Part shown: one piece after another, positions 1 through 8,827 of the stretch
How positions within the stretch are numbered: position 1 is the stretch's first letter
Layout: every line of letters starts with the position of its first letter
From: Cytobacillus oceanisediminis 2691
Lineage (GTDB): Bacteria; Bacillota; Bacilli; Bacillales; Cytobacillaceae
DNA length: 64,000 nt
Assembly (NCBI RefSeq): GCF_000294775.2
Contig: NZ_CP015506.1
Span: forward strand, 3,509,501 to 3,573,500
Direction of reading: 5' to 3'
Position numbers and translations under genes: made by a program
Notes under the pieces: model-generated
What the model was told of the DNA's origin: nothing
Databases searched by the model: none
What the model saw: the letters and a program-made list of their open reading frames with translations, nothing else

Positions 1-142
1 AGTAATCAGGATGTGAGCCGATGTTATTAAGCCTTGTTTCCATTTGCTCTTGCGATACAGGATAACCCAAGTCTCCCATTAAACGGGCAAGCTTGGGAAT
101 ATCCTCAACACCCGTTTTCCTGATATGTATCTTATGCTTCAT
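1..142 (-). CDS. GNAT-type N-acetyltransferase, N-terminal part only (gene runs off the window)
   Basis: Reading frame from an ATG at 142 with a good ribosome site (AGGAAGG) stays open to the window edge, giving 47 codons. The residues MKHKIHIRKTGVEDIPKLA, followed by LARLMGDLGYPVS, are typical of the beta1-alpha1 start of GNAT acetyltransferases (IR-x-D-x-xxL-xxL). The acetyl-CoA binding motif lies outside the window, so the family call rests on the N-terminus alone. It is 27 bases downstream of the next GNAT gene on the same strand and is probably in the same operon. Confidence 0.6.
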   Translation of the reverse strand, partial: MKHKIHIRKTGVEDIPKLARLMGDLGYPVSQEQMETRLNNIGSHPDY

Positions 143-169
143 TTTGCACCTTCCTGCCTTCAAGCGCTT

Positions 170-979
170 TTATTCCCTTATCCAAATTGCTTTTGTATAT
201 CCAATTTTCAAACCTGCTTTTTCCATATTATTCTGGCTTACCGAACCAAACCTTGCCTGACCAGTCAGCAGCTCGGCATTATTTGTAATCGCTTGGCAGA
301 TTCGGGCTTGAATAAGCGCGCTGTGGACTCCCCTGTTTCTGAAAGAAGGCAAAACAGCCGCGGCCGCAAGATTTGCCACCCCTTCTTCCATAAAAATGAC
401 ACCTATTCCAGCTGGTTCGTTGTTTACAAATGCTAGGTAAAAGGCCCAGTTTTCATTGCCATAAAGCACCTCATTATTTTCAGCTATCCCCTGGCTAAGG
501 AAAACAGGCATGCCAAATCCCTTTGTATACACCTCGCCGAAAAGATCAAATTCCTTTCTTTGCATCCTGCGTATATCAATGCCAGCATGAATGGGAAGAT
601 CCACAAGATCTGAAGGCTCCGCAAACAAAGTGGTATGGAAATCACATTGATAAAATCCTTTTTGATGAAGCAGCTTCAGTAAATCTGATGATCCGTTTGA
701 TGGTGTGATCTCCAATCGAATTGGGATTCCTTTTCCCTGGTAGAAATCAACTATTTGATCCAGAACTTCTGTATCGGCTTCCTTAAATCCTTTAACGAGA
801 TTGAATGATGGACCCGGAATATTCCTGGCAAAAAAAGCGGTTGTCTGGCCAATTCTTTTAATCTCAACGCCCATTGGGTTTTCATCCCGATTTTTAATAG
901 CTGTCAATCTGGAGTGCAGCACATCTGTCTCTGCCTGGTCCAGCCTCTCAGCTAAGTCACTTTTCATCACTAGATTCAT
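170..979 (-). CDS. GNAT family N-acetyltransferase (two-domain)
   Basis: A 269-residue protein. The acetyl-CoA pyrophosphate-binding segment is visible near residues 209-217 (VLPSFRNRG), preceded by the beta4 strand GVANLAAAAV. The region before about residue 115 looks like a second, degenerate GNAT-like half (LLKLLHQKGFYQCDFH). The open frame extends to a GTG at 988, but GAGGTG at 984-989 is placed as a ribosome site for the ATG at 979, so I use that start. The gene starts 17 bases after the end of the upstream toroid-like protein gene and is followed after 27 bases by another GNAT. Substrate cannot be inferred. Confidence 0.8.
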   Translation of the reverse strand: MNLVMKSDLAERLDQAETDVLHSRLTAIKNRDENPMGVEIKRIGQTTAFFARNIPGPSFNLVKGFKEADTEVLDQIVDFYQGKGIPIRLEITPSNGSSDLLKLLHQKGFYQCDFHTTLFAEPSDLVDLPIHAGIDIRRMQRKEFDLFGEVYTKGFGMPVFLSQGIAENNEVLYGNENWAFYLAFVNNEPAGIGVIFMEEGVANLAAAAVLPSFRNRGVHSALIQARICQAITNNAELLTGQARFGSVSQNNMEKAGLKIGYTKAIWIRE

Positions 980-996
980 AATTTTCACCTCATTTA

Positions 997-1938
997 TTAA
1001 ACGTCAAGCCTTCCAAAAGAATGCAATATTTTATATCGCTTAACTGCAAGTATTCCTTTCCAATGATTGCGTGCAATTTGGAATTCATTATCAAATTGTC
1101 CCCAGCTCCAGGAAATATCCCATGTTCCTTCATTTGAGATCTGCTCAATATAGAAATCAAGATTATCATCAATTAACGTTCCAAATTTCATAGAAAGAGA
1201 ATCTTCTGGATGCTCAGCAAAATCCAAGGGAGTGGCTGTATAGCCTAATCCCCAATCTCCTTTGTTCTTCCCGGCAGCTTTGTATGCAAGAGCATTCACT
1301 TTCTCAGCCGTATGCTTGAGAGAGTAATTAATTCTGGAATCAAATTCAATTTCCTGCTTAGACATTAGCTTTACCAGCTGCTGAAAATTGTTAATTTCAT
1401 GTCTATCCATCTCATCGGCTTCCATTAAGTAATCAGATGCATTCTTAATTGTTTTCCACCCTATTTCAGCAGCACGGCTTCCAGACGATGACCAATGCAA
1501 TAAGAACCCGGCAAGCTCCGCACTTGGGTTATAAGACCAATTTTCCTGGACATTCTCTGTCCAATGCCACCATGGAGCATGTGGGTACTCGTTGTTTGAA
1601 GGCGTAACTGATGGCCACATTTTCTTCTCATGCATATAGCTGTGTTCTAAATAATTGACTAGTTTTTGTACAACATTTAACTCGGGTTTTGCTTCAATGT
1701 CCATCAAAATTTGTCCGGCCGCCCATGAAGCCATCGGGGAAGAGTAAGGGGACCAGAAATCAGGTTCAATGCCATGGCCGAATCCTCCATCGTCATTCTG
1801 AAAAGCTTCAATACATTTTATTACCCCTTCATCATTACGATCCTCAAAATGGTATGACCATAAAGCTGATTCAAGCGGCCTTGCATTTCTTTTAATCCAT
1901 CTGCCTGTATTCTCAAATCTTTCTTTCGTTATCTTCAT
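997..1938 (-). CDS. Conserved protein with prenyltransferase/terpenoid-cyclase-like toroid signature
   Basis: A 313-residue soluble protein rich in Trp, His and acidic residues. Residues 47-59 (QNDDGGFGHGIEP) match the QxxDGGFG motif of alpha/alpha-toroid repeats in terpenoid cyclases and protein prenyltransferases. No DxDD cyclase motif and no signal peptide are seen, so it is unlikely to be a true squalene-hopene cyclase. ATG start with AAAGGA nine bases upstream. First gene of a minus-strand set that continues into two GNATs. Family members of this length in Bacillus are annotated as hypothetical; the biochemical role is unknown. Confidence 0.6.
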   Translation of the reverse strand: MKITKERFENTGRWIKRNARPLESALWSYHFEDRNDEGVIKCIEAFQNDDGGFGHGIEPDFWSPYSSPMASWAAGQILMDIEAKPELNVVQKLVNYLEHSYMHEKKMWPSVTPSNNEYPHAPWWHWTENVQENWSYNPSAELAGFLLHWSSSGSRAAEIGWKTIKNASDYLMEADEMDRHEINNFQQLVKLMSKQEIEFDSRINYSLKHTAEKVNALAYKAAGKNKGDWGLGYTATPLDFAEHPEDSLSMKFGTLIDDNLDFYIEQISNEGTWDISWSWGQFDNEFQIARNHWKGILAVKRYKILHSFGRLDV

Positions 1939-2020
1939 AAATTATTTCCTTTCATAATTAGGCGTATTTGATTTCTTATTAGTTTTCTAGCTATAATTTC
2001 AATTTCCTTTCTTAAGCAAT

Positions 2021-2051
2021 AAAAAAGGAAAAGAGTCAAAGCTCTTTTCCT
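2021..2051 (-). terminator. Rho-independent terminator after the nitroreductase gene
   Basis: Nine-bp stem GGAAAAGAG/CTCTTTTCC (2027-2035 with 2042-2050), six-base loop, followed on the minus strand by TTTTTTATT. It overlaps the stop codon of the nitroreductase gene. Confidence 0.85.
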
Positions 2052-2733
2052 AATCAATCCACTTTACAATATCATCGAATGGTCTGCGTGTTTTCGGCCT
2101 TGGGTCTTTCACTCTGTACCCAAATGCACACATTACCGACAGCCCGAAGCTTCCTTCTTCAAGCAAACCTTCCTCATTCAGCAGCTTATTCATTTTCTCG
2201 ATATCGAAACCTTCAATTGGGCAGGAGTCTATGCCAATTTGTGCAGCAGCGGTCATCATATTTCCCAGTGCGATGTAGCTTTGCTTACAGGCCCAATCAA
2301 AGAGAGGGCGGTCTCCTTCCAGAAGATCAAAATCTGACTTCTGGAATTCCTCTATCCGCTGCAAATATTTTTCCATCATTTCTTCGGGCATCCCCAGAGT
2401 ATTTCTAAAATGATCCTGCAGATACTGGGAATCATATTTAGTATCTTTTTTCGTTCTTGCCAGGACTAAAACAAAGTGACTTGCTTCAGGCAGTTTACCG
2501 AATGCTCCCCAGGAGGCATTCTTAATTTTCTCACGGAGCTCCTGATTCTGAACAACCACAAAACGCCATGGTTCAAAGCCAAATGAACTTGGTGACAGAC
2601 GGCCTGTCTCCAATATAAATCGAAAATCTTCTTCGGGAATTTCTTTATTTGGATCAAATTCCTTTGTCGCATGCCTGAATTGATAGGCATTCAGAATGTC
2701 TTCCTTTAAATTTTCCTTTTCACGCAAAACCAA
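2050..2733 (-). CDS. Nitroreductase-family NAD(P)H-dependent oxidoreductase
   Basis: A 225-227 residue protein of the FMN-dependent nitroreductase fold. Visible hallmarks are the N-terminal FMN-phosphate contact (YQFRHATKEFDP), the SPSSFGFEPWRFVVV segment, and the C-terminal GIDSCPIEGFD...FGYRVKDPRPKTRRP region that contributes to the FMN site. It reduces nitroaromatics, quinones or similar electrophiles in the cytoplasm using FMN; the physiological substrate is not known. Both possible starts are TTG: position 2733 (three bases from GGAG) and position 2727 (nine bases from GGAG, better spacing). Monocistronic, ending in a clear terminator. Confidence 0.88.
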   Translation of the reverse strand: MVLREKENLKEDILNAYQFRHATKEFDPNKEIPEEDFRFILETGRLSPSSFGFEPWRFVVVQNQELREKIKNASWGAFGKLPEASHFVLVLARTKKDTKYDSQYLQDHFRNTLGMPEEMMEKYLQRIEEFQKSDFDLLEGDRPLFDWACKQSYIALGNMMTAAAQIGIDSCPIEGFDIEKMNKLLNEEGLLEEGSFGLSVMCAFGYRVKDPRPKTRRPFDDIVKWID

Positions 2734-2831
2734 ACACTCCTTTTCTGACTGTTCTAATTTTAACGTAACACATTACAGCATAACATTCATGAAATCAGCT
2801 TTTAGTTTGCCCTTTTCATTGCCCTCCCTAA

Positions 2832-3302
2832 TCATTTTGGGCTCTGTCTTTGTAAATCCATAGACAGTCTGATCATATCCCGGCAAAGAATTCCATTTTC
2901 ATGGATATCTTCTTTGTAATGCCGCACAAAAAAATCTCTATCGACCCCAGTGATTCTAAAACCGCATTTTTGGTAAAGAGCCAGCTGCCCGATACTGGAA
3001 TTCCCCGTACCAATTTCAAGGGTTTTATTTCCACCTTGAAAAGCAAGCTCTATTGCATGCTGAAGAAGTTTTTTGCCGATGCCCTCTCCCTGATATTTTT
3101 CACTAACGGCAATATTAACAATCTCACAGGTTCCTGGCCTTGTGGCAAGAAGGATATAAACGCCGACTGCTGCTCCGTTAAGTTCAGCAATATATGTTTC
3201 CCCTCGATTTAGATAATCCTCAATAAATTCAATTGAAGGATCTGCCAATAATAGCAGGTTCATAGGAGGGGGCTCTGAATGGCCAATACTTCGAATCTTC
3301 AT
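2832..3302 (-). CDS. GNAT N-acetyltransferase, YvbK-like
   Basis: A 156-residue single-domain GNAT. The acetyl-CoA loop is QGEGIG at residues 71-76, followed by KKLLQHAIE; the C-terminal half contains IGTGNSSIGQLALYQKCGF, which I recognise from Bacillus YvbK-type acetyltransferases. Substrate unknown. Strong ribosome site (AGGAGG) six bases from the ATG. The start overlaps the stop of the upstream hydrolase gene by one base (TAATG), so translation is probably coupled; the VOC, hydrolase and GNAT genes form a three-gene operon. Confidence 0.85.
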   Translation of the reverse strand: MKIRSIGHSEPPPMNLLLLADPSIEFIEDYLNRGETYIAELNGAAVGVYILLATRPGTCEIVNIAVSEKYQGEGIGKKLLQHAIELAFQGGNKTLEIGTGNSSIGQLALYQKCGFRITGVDRDFFVRHYKEDIHENGILCRDMIRLSMDLQRQSPK

Positions 3303-4156
3303 TATGTCCTCCTTTTTATGTCAAGGCTTTCAAAATAATCTTTGAAAATACTTTCTGTTTGTTCTTTCGGATCAAAAACGGAATGTCCTGCCCCTGCAAT
3401 CAATTCTTCTTTTAATGAAGGGTGATATCTTCTAAATTCCTGCACCTCTTCTTCCTTTATCAGAGTGCCTTTTTCCTCTCCGCGCAATAAAAGGACCGGC
3501 CCTTCAATTTGATCCAGCCCATAGGTTAAGTCCAAATCCTCTGAATCCATCTGAAGTTTCATGGGGAGATCTTTATGAACCCTTGCGTGAATTCCATCTT
3601 CTTTTTTCACATAGAATTCTTCCTTTCTTTCTGCAAATTCTTCCGGGCTGATTTCCTGATTAGGGGAGATAGCCTGATAAAGCTCCTCCCATGTCTGATG
3701 AACTTTATATCTGGCGATTATGTTTTCAACCCATTCCTTTTTCATAACAAAGCTTTTTGCAGGAAAGTCCCCTACCACAAAGCCCTTAATTTTGCCAGGA
3801 TAATCTACTGCAAACTGCACAGTATTCGGGACTCCCCTGGAAAATGAAATAAAGTGTGCTTTCTCAATTCCGGCGTGCTGGAGAACCGCCTCAATATCAC
3901 TGGCCAGATGCCGGATTGTAAAGCCGGTCTTCGGAAGGCCGCTGTCCCCGCACCCTCTTAAATCAATTGAAATGACCCGTCTTGGTTTTCCCCATTTTCC
4001 TTGAGATAGTTTTTCCCCAATCCACCTGAACATTCTTCCATTTGAAAGGTTCCCATGAATGCATATTACAGGAAGGCTGTCATTCTCGAATGCAGGTATC
4101 CATTCCAGATAATGAAGGGTAAAGTCTTCCTCTCTTTCTATAAAATGATGATCCAT
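3302..4156 (-). CDS. Alpha/beta hydrolase
   Basis: A 284-residue alpha/beta-hydrolase fold protein. The oxyanion segment is ICIHGN (about residues 32-37), the nucleophile elbow is SFSRG with Ser106 (the usual first Gly is replaced by Ser), and the catalytic His is in GAGHSVFDP (His258). The acid is probably in the LLLRGEEKG region. Cytoplasmic, no signal peptide. The open frame begins at an ATG at 4165 that abuts GGAG with no spacing; the ATG at 4156 has a nine-base spacing and is the better start. Middle gene of a VOC-hydrolase-GNAT operon. Specific substrate not inferable. Confidence 0.85.
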   Translation of the reverse strand: MDHHFIEREEDFTLHYLEWIPAFENDSLPVICIHGNLSNGRMFRWIGEKLSQGKWGKPRRVISIDLRGCGDSGLPKTGFTIRHLASDIEAVLQHAGIEKAHFISFSRGVPNTVQFAVDYPGKIKGFVVGDFPAKSFVMKKEWVENIIARYKVHQTWEELYQAISPNQEISPEEFAERKEEFYVKKEDGIHARVHKDLPMKLQMDSEDLDLTYGLDQIEGPVLLLRGEEKGTLIKEEEVQEFRRYHPSLKEELIAGAGHSVFDPKEQTESIFKDYFESLDIKRRT

Positions 4157-4161
4157 AGCTT

Positions 4162-4563
4162 TCATCTCCCCCGTTCATTTTTGATTACCTTTTTTATTTG
4201 AGTTTCCCTTTCATGCTTATCGATATATTCAAAATATCCAATTCTATTTCCCCAGGGATCCGAGAATGTTGCCCACTTAACAGGGACTTCTTTCCTCGAA
4301 TGGATATCAAATGGTGTTATTTTTAATTCTGTGATCAGCCTTTCACGTTCCTGTTCAAGATCAGGCACACCCAGCCTAATTGGACCGCTTCCTATACTGG
4401 GAGTTCCCTCAGCTATCTGAAGCCAGCACCCTGTGATGAGTTCCCACTCTGCAAAACCTTCATGCGGAATGAAATCAGGTTGTTTATTAAGTAAAGTTTC
4501 GTACCACCACAGTCCCTTTTTCATGTCCAGCACCCTGAATTGAATCGTCATTTCATAGATCAT
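4162..4563 (-). CDS. VOC (glyoxalase/bleomycin resistance) family protein
   Basis: A 133-residue protein with the vicinal-oxygen-chelate betaalphabetabetabeta pattern: N-terminal MTIQFRVLDMKKGLWWYETLL and C-terminal VKWATFSDPWGNRIGYFE, the latter being the signature FxDPxGNxxG strand. The ATG at 4563 has GGGAGG seven bases upstream; the frame continues to 4614 but without a ribosome site. First gene of the operon with the hydrolase and YvbK-like GNAT. Could be a lyase, dioxygenase or binding protein; substrate unknown. Confidence 0.82.
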   Translation of the reverse strand: MIYEMTIQFRVLDMKKGLWWYETLLNKQPDFIPHEGFAEWELITGCWLQIAEGTPSIGSGPIRLGVPDLEQERERLITELKITPFDIHSRKEVPVKWATFSDPWGNRIGYFEYIDKHERETQIKKVIKNERGR

Positions 4564-4693
4564 TTTCAGTCCTCCCATCCCATTCCAATTTATGTAATTC
4601 GTTAAAATCATCACATTTCCTTTATTTTATTGTTTTTGAACCAAAGTAAAGGGAATTAAGAGTATTGGATAATAGAAAGGGAGTTGATTAACC

Positions 4694-5323
4694 ATGACAA
4701 TTAATGCTTTAGTATTAAACTGTACGCTAAAAAAGAGCAGTGAACCCTCCAATACCGATGCACTTATAGATGAGGTTATTAAATTTTTTGATGAAACGGA
4801 AGTGGAAACAGAGGTCATTACAGCTGCAGACTTTAAGATTGGATATGGCATTACTTCTGAAGCTGTGGATCAGGAGGATGAATGGCCGGATATTTTTAAG
4901 AAGGTTGAAGAGGCAGATATCCTTATCCTTGGTTCTCCCATCTGGCTTGGCGAGCAAAGCAGCATCACCACTAAAGTGATCGAAAGATTATATGGAGGGA
5001 GCAGTCTGACCAATGAAAAAGGGCAGTATATTTATTACAATAAGGTTGGCGGCGTAGTGGTGACTGGCAATGAAGATGGAGCCAAACATGTTTCGCGTTC
5101 TGTGCTATATTCACTCTCCCATATGGGATTCACCATACCGCCAAATGTTGACACTTATTGGGTTGGAGAGGCTGGTCCCGGCCCATCCTTCATTGAAGCA
5201 AAGGGCTATGAAAATGACTTCACAAGACAGCATGCCAAAATAATGGCCTATAATTTAATCCATTTTGCTAGAATGTTGAAAGCTCATCCGATACCTGCAG
5301 AAGGAAATATCGTTAAAGTCTAG
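4694..5323 (+). CDS. Flavodoxin-family NAD(P)H-dependent FMN reductase-like protein
   Basis: A 209-residue flavodoxin-fold protein. The FMN-phosphate loop is at residues 9-22 (NCTLKKSSEPSNTD), and the isoalloxazine-binding loops are GSPIWLGEQSS and the TGNEDGAKH segment. It probably transfers electrons between NAD(P)H, FMN and an unknown acceptor such as a quinone. GGGAG lies ten bases before the ATG. Transcribed alone, divergent from the VOC operon, and followed by a terminator shared with the convergent STAS gene. Confidence 0.82.
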   Translation: MTINALVLNCTLKKSSEPSNTDALIDEVIKFFDETEVETEVITAADFKIGYGITSEAVDQEDEWPDIFKKVEEADILILGSPIWLGEQSSITTKVIERLYGGSSLTNEKGQYIYYNKVGGVVVTGNEDGAKHVSRSVLYSLSHMGFTIPPNVDTYWVGEAGPGPSFIEAKGYENDFTRQHAKIMAYNLIHFARMLKAHPIPAEGNIVKV

Positions 5324-5340
5324 TTGCATTAATAAGCAGT

Positions 5341-5375
5341 AAAAAACCAGCATTGGCCCTAAATGCTGGTTTTTC
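5341..5375. terminator. Bidirectional terminator between flavodoxin and V4R-STAS genes
   Basis: Stem AAAAAACCAGCATT/AATGCTGGTTTTT with a seven-base loop; A and T tracts on both flanks allow it to serve both convergent genes. Confidence 0.88.
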
Positions 5376-5379
5376 CTCA

Positions 5380-6409
5380 TTATCTCTTAGGAGAAATCTC
5401 CAATCCCAATTGATCCAGTGCGTAGGTGATTCCCTGCTGCAGGATGGAGAAACATGGAATTTGCGTTTCTTTATTTCCGCTCTCTACTATTTGGAGGCTA
5501 AGTTCTGGTGAAATCCCGACAAATATGCAGTTGCTGCCCAATAGGGAAGCGGCTCGGACAAATTTCTTCAGGAAATCCAGAGTATATTGATCTACCCCTT
5601 TTAATGCAGTTAAGTCCAGTATTAGATACTCAGCTTTATATCGGGGAAGATTCAGTAATGTTCTGTTCAGCAATTCCTCTGCCCGCAGCTCTTCATATCT
5701 TCCAACCAAAGGGATGACCAAAATGGAATCGATCACAGGTATAATAGGAGAAGAAATCTCTTTAATGATTTCAGACAATACTCTGGTCTGCTCAGCAATT
5801 TCCTTTTCCAGCTCTTTCTGGGCGCTTTGTGTCCGCTCTTTTATCATTGCGCTAATATTCTGGGAAGGTGTAATTTCGGATTCGAAAAATTCGTATTCGG
5901 AATACTGGTCCCCCTGGACCTGGCTTTGCCTCACTTTATACCATATATTTGTTTCAAACAGGCCGCTTAACACCCCTGCCCAATGTCCAGGCAAAAAAGT
6001 GCCTTCTGTTTTTTTCCTTTGAGCAATATTAATCTTATATTCCCAGCCGCTGTTAACACGTACAATGGCTTTCTTTTCTTCGAGACAGAAGGAAACAATG
6101 TCTGTTTTTCCCCAACCCAGTTAGATAAATATTGGGCAGATGATTGATAATGTCTTCTTTTTCTTTATTCGATTCCAAATAAAATTTGCTGACAATTTTC
6201 CCTGTACGGTACCCTGCTGTTTCTAGCACAAGCTTGGCCGACTCTTCACCAGAGATTTCTTCAATGGAGTCCAGCAGTGTCTTGAAAGCTGTGTTTACCC
6301 AAAATACTACCACATCGTCGTTCTCAAATCTAAACGTTGCATCATCCAAATCCCAATCGAATAAAGATCCATTTACATTTATTTCATATTTGGAAGATTT
6401 AGTCTCCAT
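5380..6409 (-). pseudogene. V4R-STAS protein (RsbR-like), interrupted by a one-base frameshift
   Basis: Two overlapping frames make one protein. The 5' part starts at the ATG at 6409 (GAGGGGG eight bases upstream) and reads to ...NIYLTGLG; the rest continues in the next frame as K-T-D-I-V-S-F-C-L-E. The shift lies in the homopolymer TTTTTCCCC at 6107-6115; the 1030-nt span is one base more than a multiple of three, so one extra base explains it. The restored protein would be 342 residues. A V4R-like domain occupies the first half (LPGHWAGVLSGLF, QVQGDQYSEYEF), then a helical linker and a STAS domain (LILDLTALKGVDQYTLDF, FVGISPELSLQIVES). STAS proteins of this design act in stressosome-type sensing. 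Could be a real pseudogene or a sequencing error in a homopolymer. Confidence 0.85.
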
Positions 6410-6626
6410 CGAATGCCCCCTCATTTTATACTTTCGTTGCTGTCTAGTCATCTATTTAAAGAACATTATTATTCTACCCTCAAGATTATTTCGGAGTCAA
6501 AAATGTATATGCTTCTGTTAAACCCTTATTAAATATGAAAAAAACCTTTGAAATATAGCTGCTGAAATTTGCCGCCTGCGAGTCAAAATCCATTCAACTT
6601 TTCGCACTTTCTTTTTATTCACCTCC

Positions 6627-6666
6627 AAAAAAAAGATAGGCAAGCAAGTCTTCCCGCTTATACCTA
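6627..6666 (-). terminator. Terminator after the sensor kinase gene
   Basis: Imperfect stem TAGGTATAAGC/GCTTGCCTA followed on the minus strand by eight T residues. Confidence 0.7.
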
Positions 6667-8085
6667 CCCTTCTTCTTCCCACATAATCGTAAATGTACTG
6701 CCTTTTGCCGAACTTTCTTTTAGAAATAAATTTGCGTGCAAAGCACCAGCCAGCAGTTTGCTGAATGGAAGCCCCAAGCCAAGCCCTCTTACTTTCAGCT
6801 TTTTCTGTTCACCCCTGTAAAATCGCTCAAAAATATAAGGCTGCTCCTCTTCCGCTACTCCTGAACCAGTATCATGAACCTCAATAAATTTCTCACTCAA
6901 TATAACAGTAATGCTGCCATCTTCATCAATGGCATGATAAGCATTATTCAATAAATTAATCATAATCTGCTGCAGACGGTACGGGTCTGTTGATCTGCAG
7001 ATGGTTTCAGAGGGCACTTCTACACGATAGTGAAAATGGCCTTTCTGAGCCAGTGCCCATTGCCTTACAATATCCTGCACGAGCTTATTCATATCACAGT
7101 TTTCGGGCCTGATTGAAAAAGCACCGGACGAAAGAGAATTAAAATCGAGCAAGTCCTCAATCATTTTCTGCAAACGGCTGACTTCTTTTAAAGAAATATC
7201 AAGAAATTCCTCTTTTTCTTCCCCGCTTACAACATCATCACGCACTGCCTGAATTAGACCGCTTATAGATGTGACAGGTGTTTTCAAATCGTGTGTGACC
7301 CCAGCCAGCAATTCTGCCCTAAGTTTTTCAAGGTGCATAAGCCGCTCAGTCATTTCTTTAAACGATATGATTAAATTATGAATCTCTTCCTCATTGGCCC
7401 TGGCTTTCAGTTCGATTTTATAGTCACCTTCGCTGACCTTCGAGGCAGCTTGAGCCACTTCCTGAATGGGTCTCGAAATTTTCCTGGAAAGAAAATAAAT
7501 GACACTCCATCCGAGTAAACCCAATCCTGTGAGCATGATAAATAACAAGGAATATTCCTGATTTACATTCGTCAAATCATCTGCGCTTTGGACCACCACG
7601 ACCCATCCAACCTGGTTATTATCGAATGATATCTCCGACTTAACCGCATACACTGCCTGACCATCCTCTGTCTCCAGTTTTTGGACGTTCTTTTGGTTCT
7701 CAAGCAAATCTGCAGGCAAAGTTCCGAGATTGGGACCAGCCTGGTTATTTCTCTGCATACGTCCAGATTTTTTATATAATATCTGTCCATTTAAATCGCT
7801 TATAAAAACCTGGGGATCAAACTTAAATTCCAGCAGCTTCGCTCTTTCCTCCAGCATTCTATTAAAAAATGGATCAAATTCGATGCCGCCGTCCTGCTGT
7901 ACGACACGATCTGCTGTTTCAACAGCAACGTACTGCAGCAAATTCAGCCGGTTTTCAAGTGTTGTCTGCCTGATCCACCACATAGATCCCGCTGCCAGTA
8001 AGATAAGTCCGATGACAAGTGTAATAAGATAGCGGGTTGTCCAATAGCGGAGCAGTGTTGTTCTTTTGTTATTTTTCATAAACAT
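6664..8085 (-). CDS. Membrane sensor histidine kinase
   Basis: A 473-residue class I histidine kinase. A transmembrane helix at about 18-36, an extracytoplasmic sensor of about 140 residues, a second helix at about 179-199, a HAMP segment (SRKISRPIQEV), the H-box with His265 (LAGVTHDLKTP), then the ATPase domain with N-box NLLNNAYHA (377-385), DTGSG (405-409) and GLGLGL (434-439). It autophosphorylates and passes phosphate to the response regulator encoded just upstream, whose gene it overlaps by 17 bases. The start could also be codon 3; no strong ribosome site is visible, which fits coupled translation. The stimulus is unknown; the adjacent secreted repeat protein is a candidate target or partner. 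Confidence 0.93.
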   Translation of the reverse strand: MFMKNNKRTTLLRYWTTRYLITLVIGLILLAAGSMWWIRQTTLENRLNLLQYVAVETADRVVQQDGGIEFDPFFNRMLEERAKLLEFKFDPQVFISDLNGQILYKKSGRMQRNNQAGPNLGTLPADLLENQKNVQKLETEDGQAVYAVKSEISFDNNQVGWVVVVQSADDLTNVNQEYSLLFIMLTGLGLLGWSVIYFLSRKISRPIQEVAQAASKVSEGDYKIELKARANEEEIHNLIISFKEMTERLMHLEKLRAELLAGVTHDLKTPVTSISGLIQAVRDDVVSGEEKEEFLDISLKEVSRLQKMIEDLLDFNSLSSGAFSIRPENCDMNKLVQDIVRQWALAQKGHFHYRVEVPSETICRSTDPYRLQQIMINLLNNAYHAIDEDGSITVILSEKFIEVHDTGSGVAEEEQPYIFERFYRGEQKKLKVRGLGLGLPFSKLLAGALHANLFLKESSAKGSTFTIMWEEEG

Positions 8086-8755
8086 GGAATTGGTACCCCA
8101 TTCCTCTGAGCGTCCTTATTTCACCTTCTGTTTCCGGCCAGTCTGTTAATGCCTGCCGTATCCTCTTTACGGCCAAATCGACAGCACGGTCGCTTCCGTC
8201 ATAATCCATTCCCCAGACATGTTCAATCAACTGATCCCTGGTGAAAGTTCTGTTAGGCCGTTCAGCCAAAAACAGAAGCAATGATAAATCTCGCGGAGTC
8301 AAACTTACTTCCTTGCCATTCAGGAAAATGGTATGCGCATTAAAATTTATCGTTAAACTTCCATATTGATTTATATGTTCATCCGTGTACACATTTGCTG
8401 ATCGCCTCAATACGGCATTCACACGTGCAATAACCTCATCTCCGATAAAAGGCTTTGAAATATAATCATCTGCACCTGTATTCAAGCCCTTCAGCTTGTA
8501 ATCAATATCCCCCAGCGCTGTAAGCATGATAACAGGACATGCGCTTTTTTCACGAATTTTTTCAAGCACACTCCAGCCATCCATGCCAGGCATCATAATA
8601 TCCAGGATCACAAGCTGTGGTGAGTGACTGAAAAATTGCTCAAGAGCACTGGTGCCGTCATATGCTGTTAGAACTTCAAACCCTTCTCGCTGCAAATAGG
8701 CGCTTAAAACCCTGGAAATAGCCAATTCATCTTCTGCCACAAGGATCTTTTTCAT
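8069..8755 (-). CDS. OmpR/PhoB-family response regulator
   Basis: A 228-residue regulator. Receiver domain with acidic pair E8/D9, phospho-acceptor Asp52 (LVILDIMMPG), Thr and Lys signature residues (VIMLTAL, YISKPF), then a winged-helix DNA-binding domain from about residue 130 (LTPRDLSLLLFL, DRAVDLAVKRIRQAL, GMGYQFH). The start at 8755 is set by GGAGG eight bases before the ATG; the frame is open further upstream to 8809 but lacks a ribosome site. First gene of the two-component operon. Confidence 0.94.
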   Translation of the reverse strand: MKKILVAEDELAISRVLSAYLQREGFEVLTAYDGTSALEQFFSHSPQLVILDIMMPGMDGWSVLEKIREKSACPVIMLTALGDIDYKLKGLNTGADDYISKPFIGDEVIARVNAVLRRSANVYTDEHINQYGSLTINFNAHTIFLNGKEVSLTPRDLSLLLFLAERPNRTFTRDQLIEHVWGMDYDGSDRAVDLAVKRIRQALTDWPETEGEIRTLRGMGYQFHVYEK

Positions 8756-8787
8756 TTTACTTTCCTCCAATATGTTAACTATACAAG

Positions 8788-8819
8788 AAAAATCCCCGGA
8801 TTTGTACACGGGGATTTTT
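8788..8819 (-). terminator. Terminator after the repeat-protein gene
   Basis: Eleven-bp stem AAAAATCCCCG/CGGGGATTTTT with ten-base loop, between the repeat-protein gene and the response-regulator gene. Confidence 0.88.
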
Positions 8820-8827
8820 AAAACTTA

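Noticed and set aside
125..436. Plus-strand frame of 103 codons at the left edge
   Set aside because: Antisense to two GNAT genes with good starts; no ribosome site.
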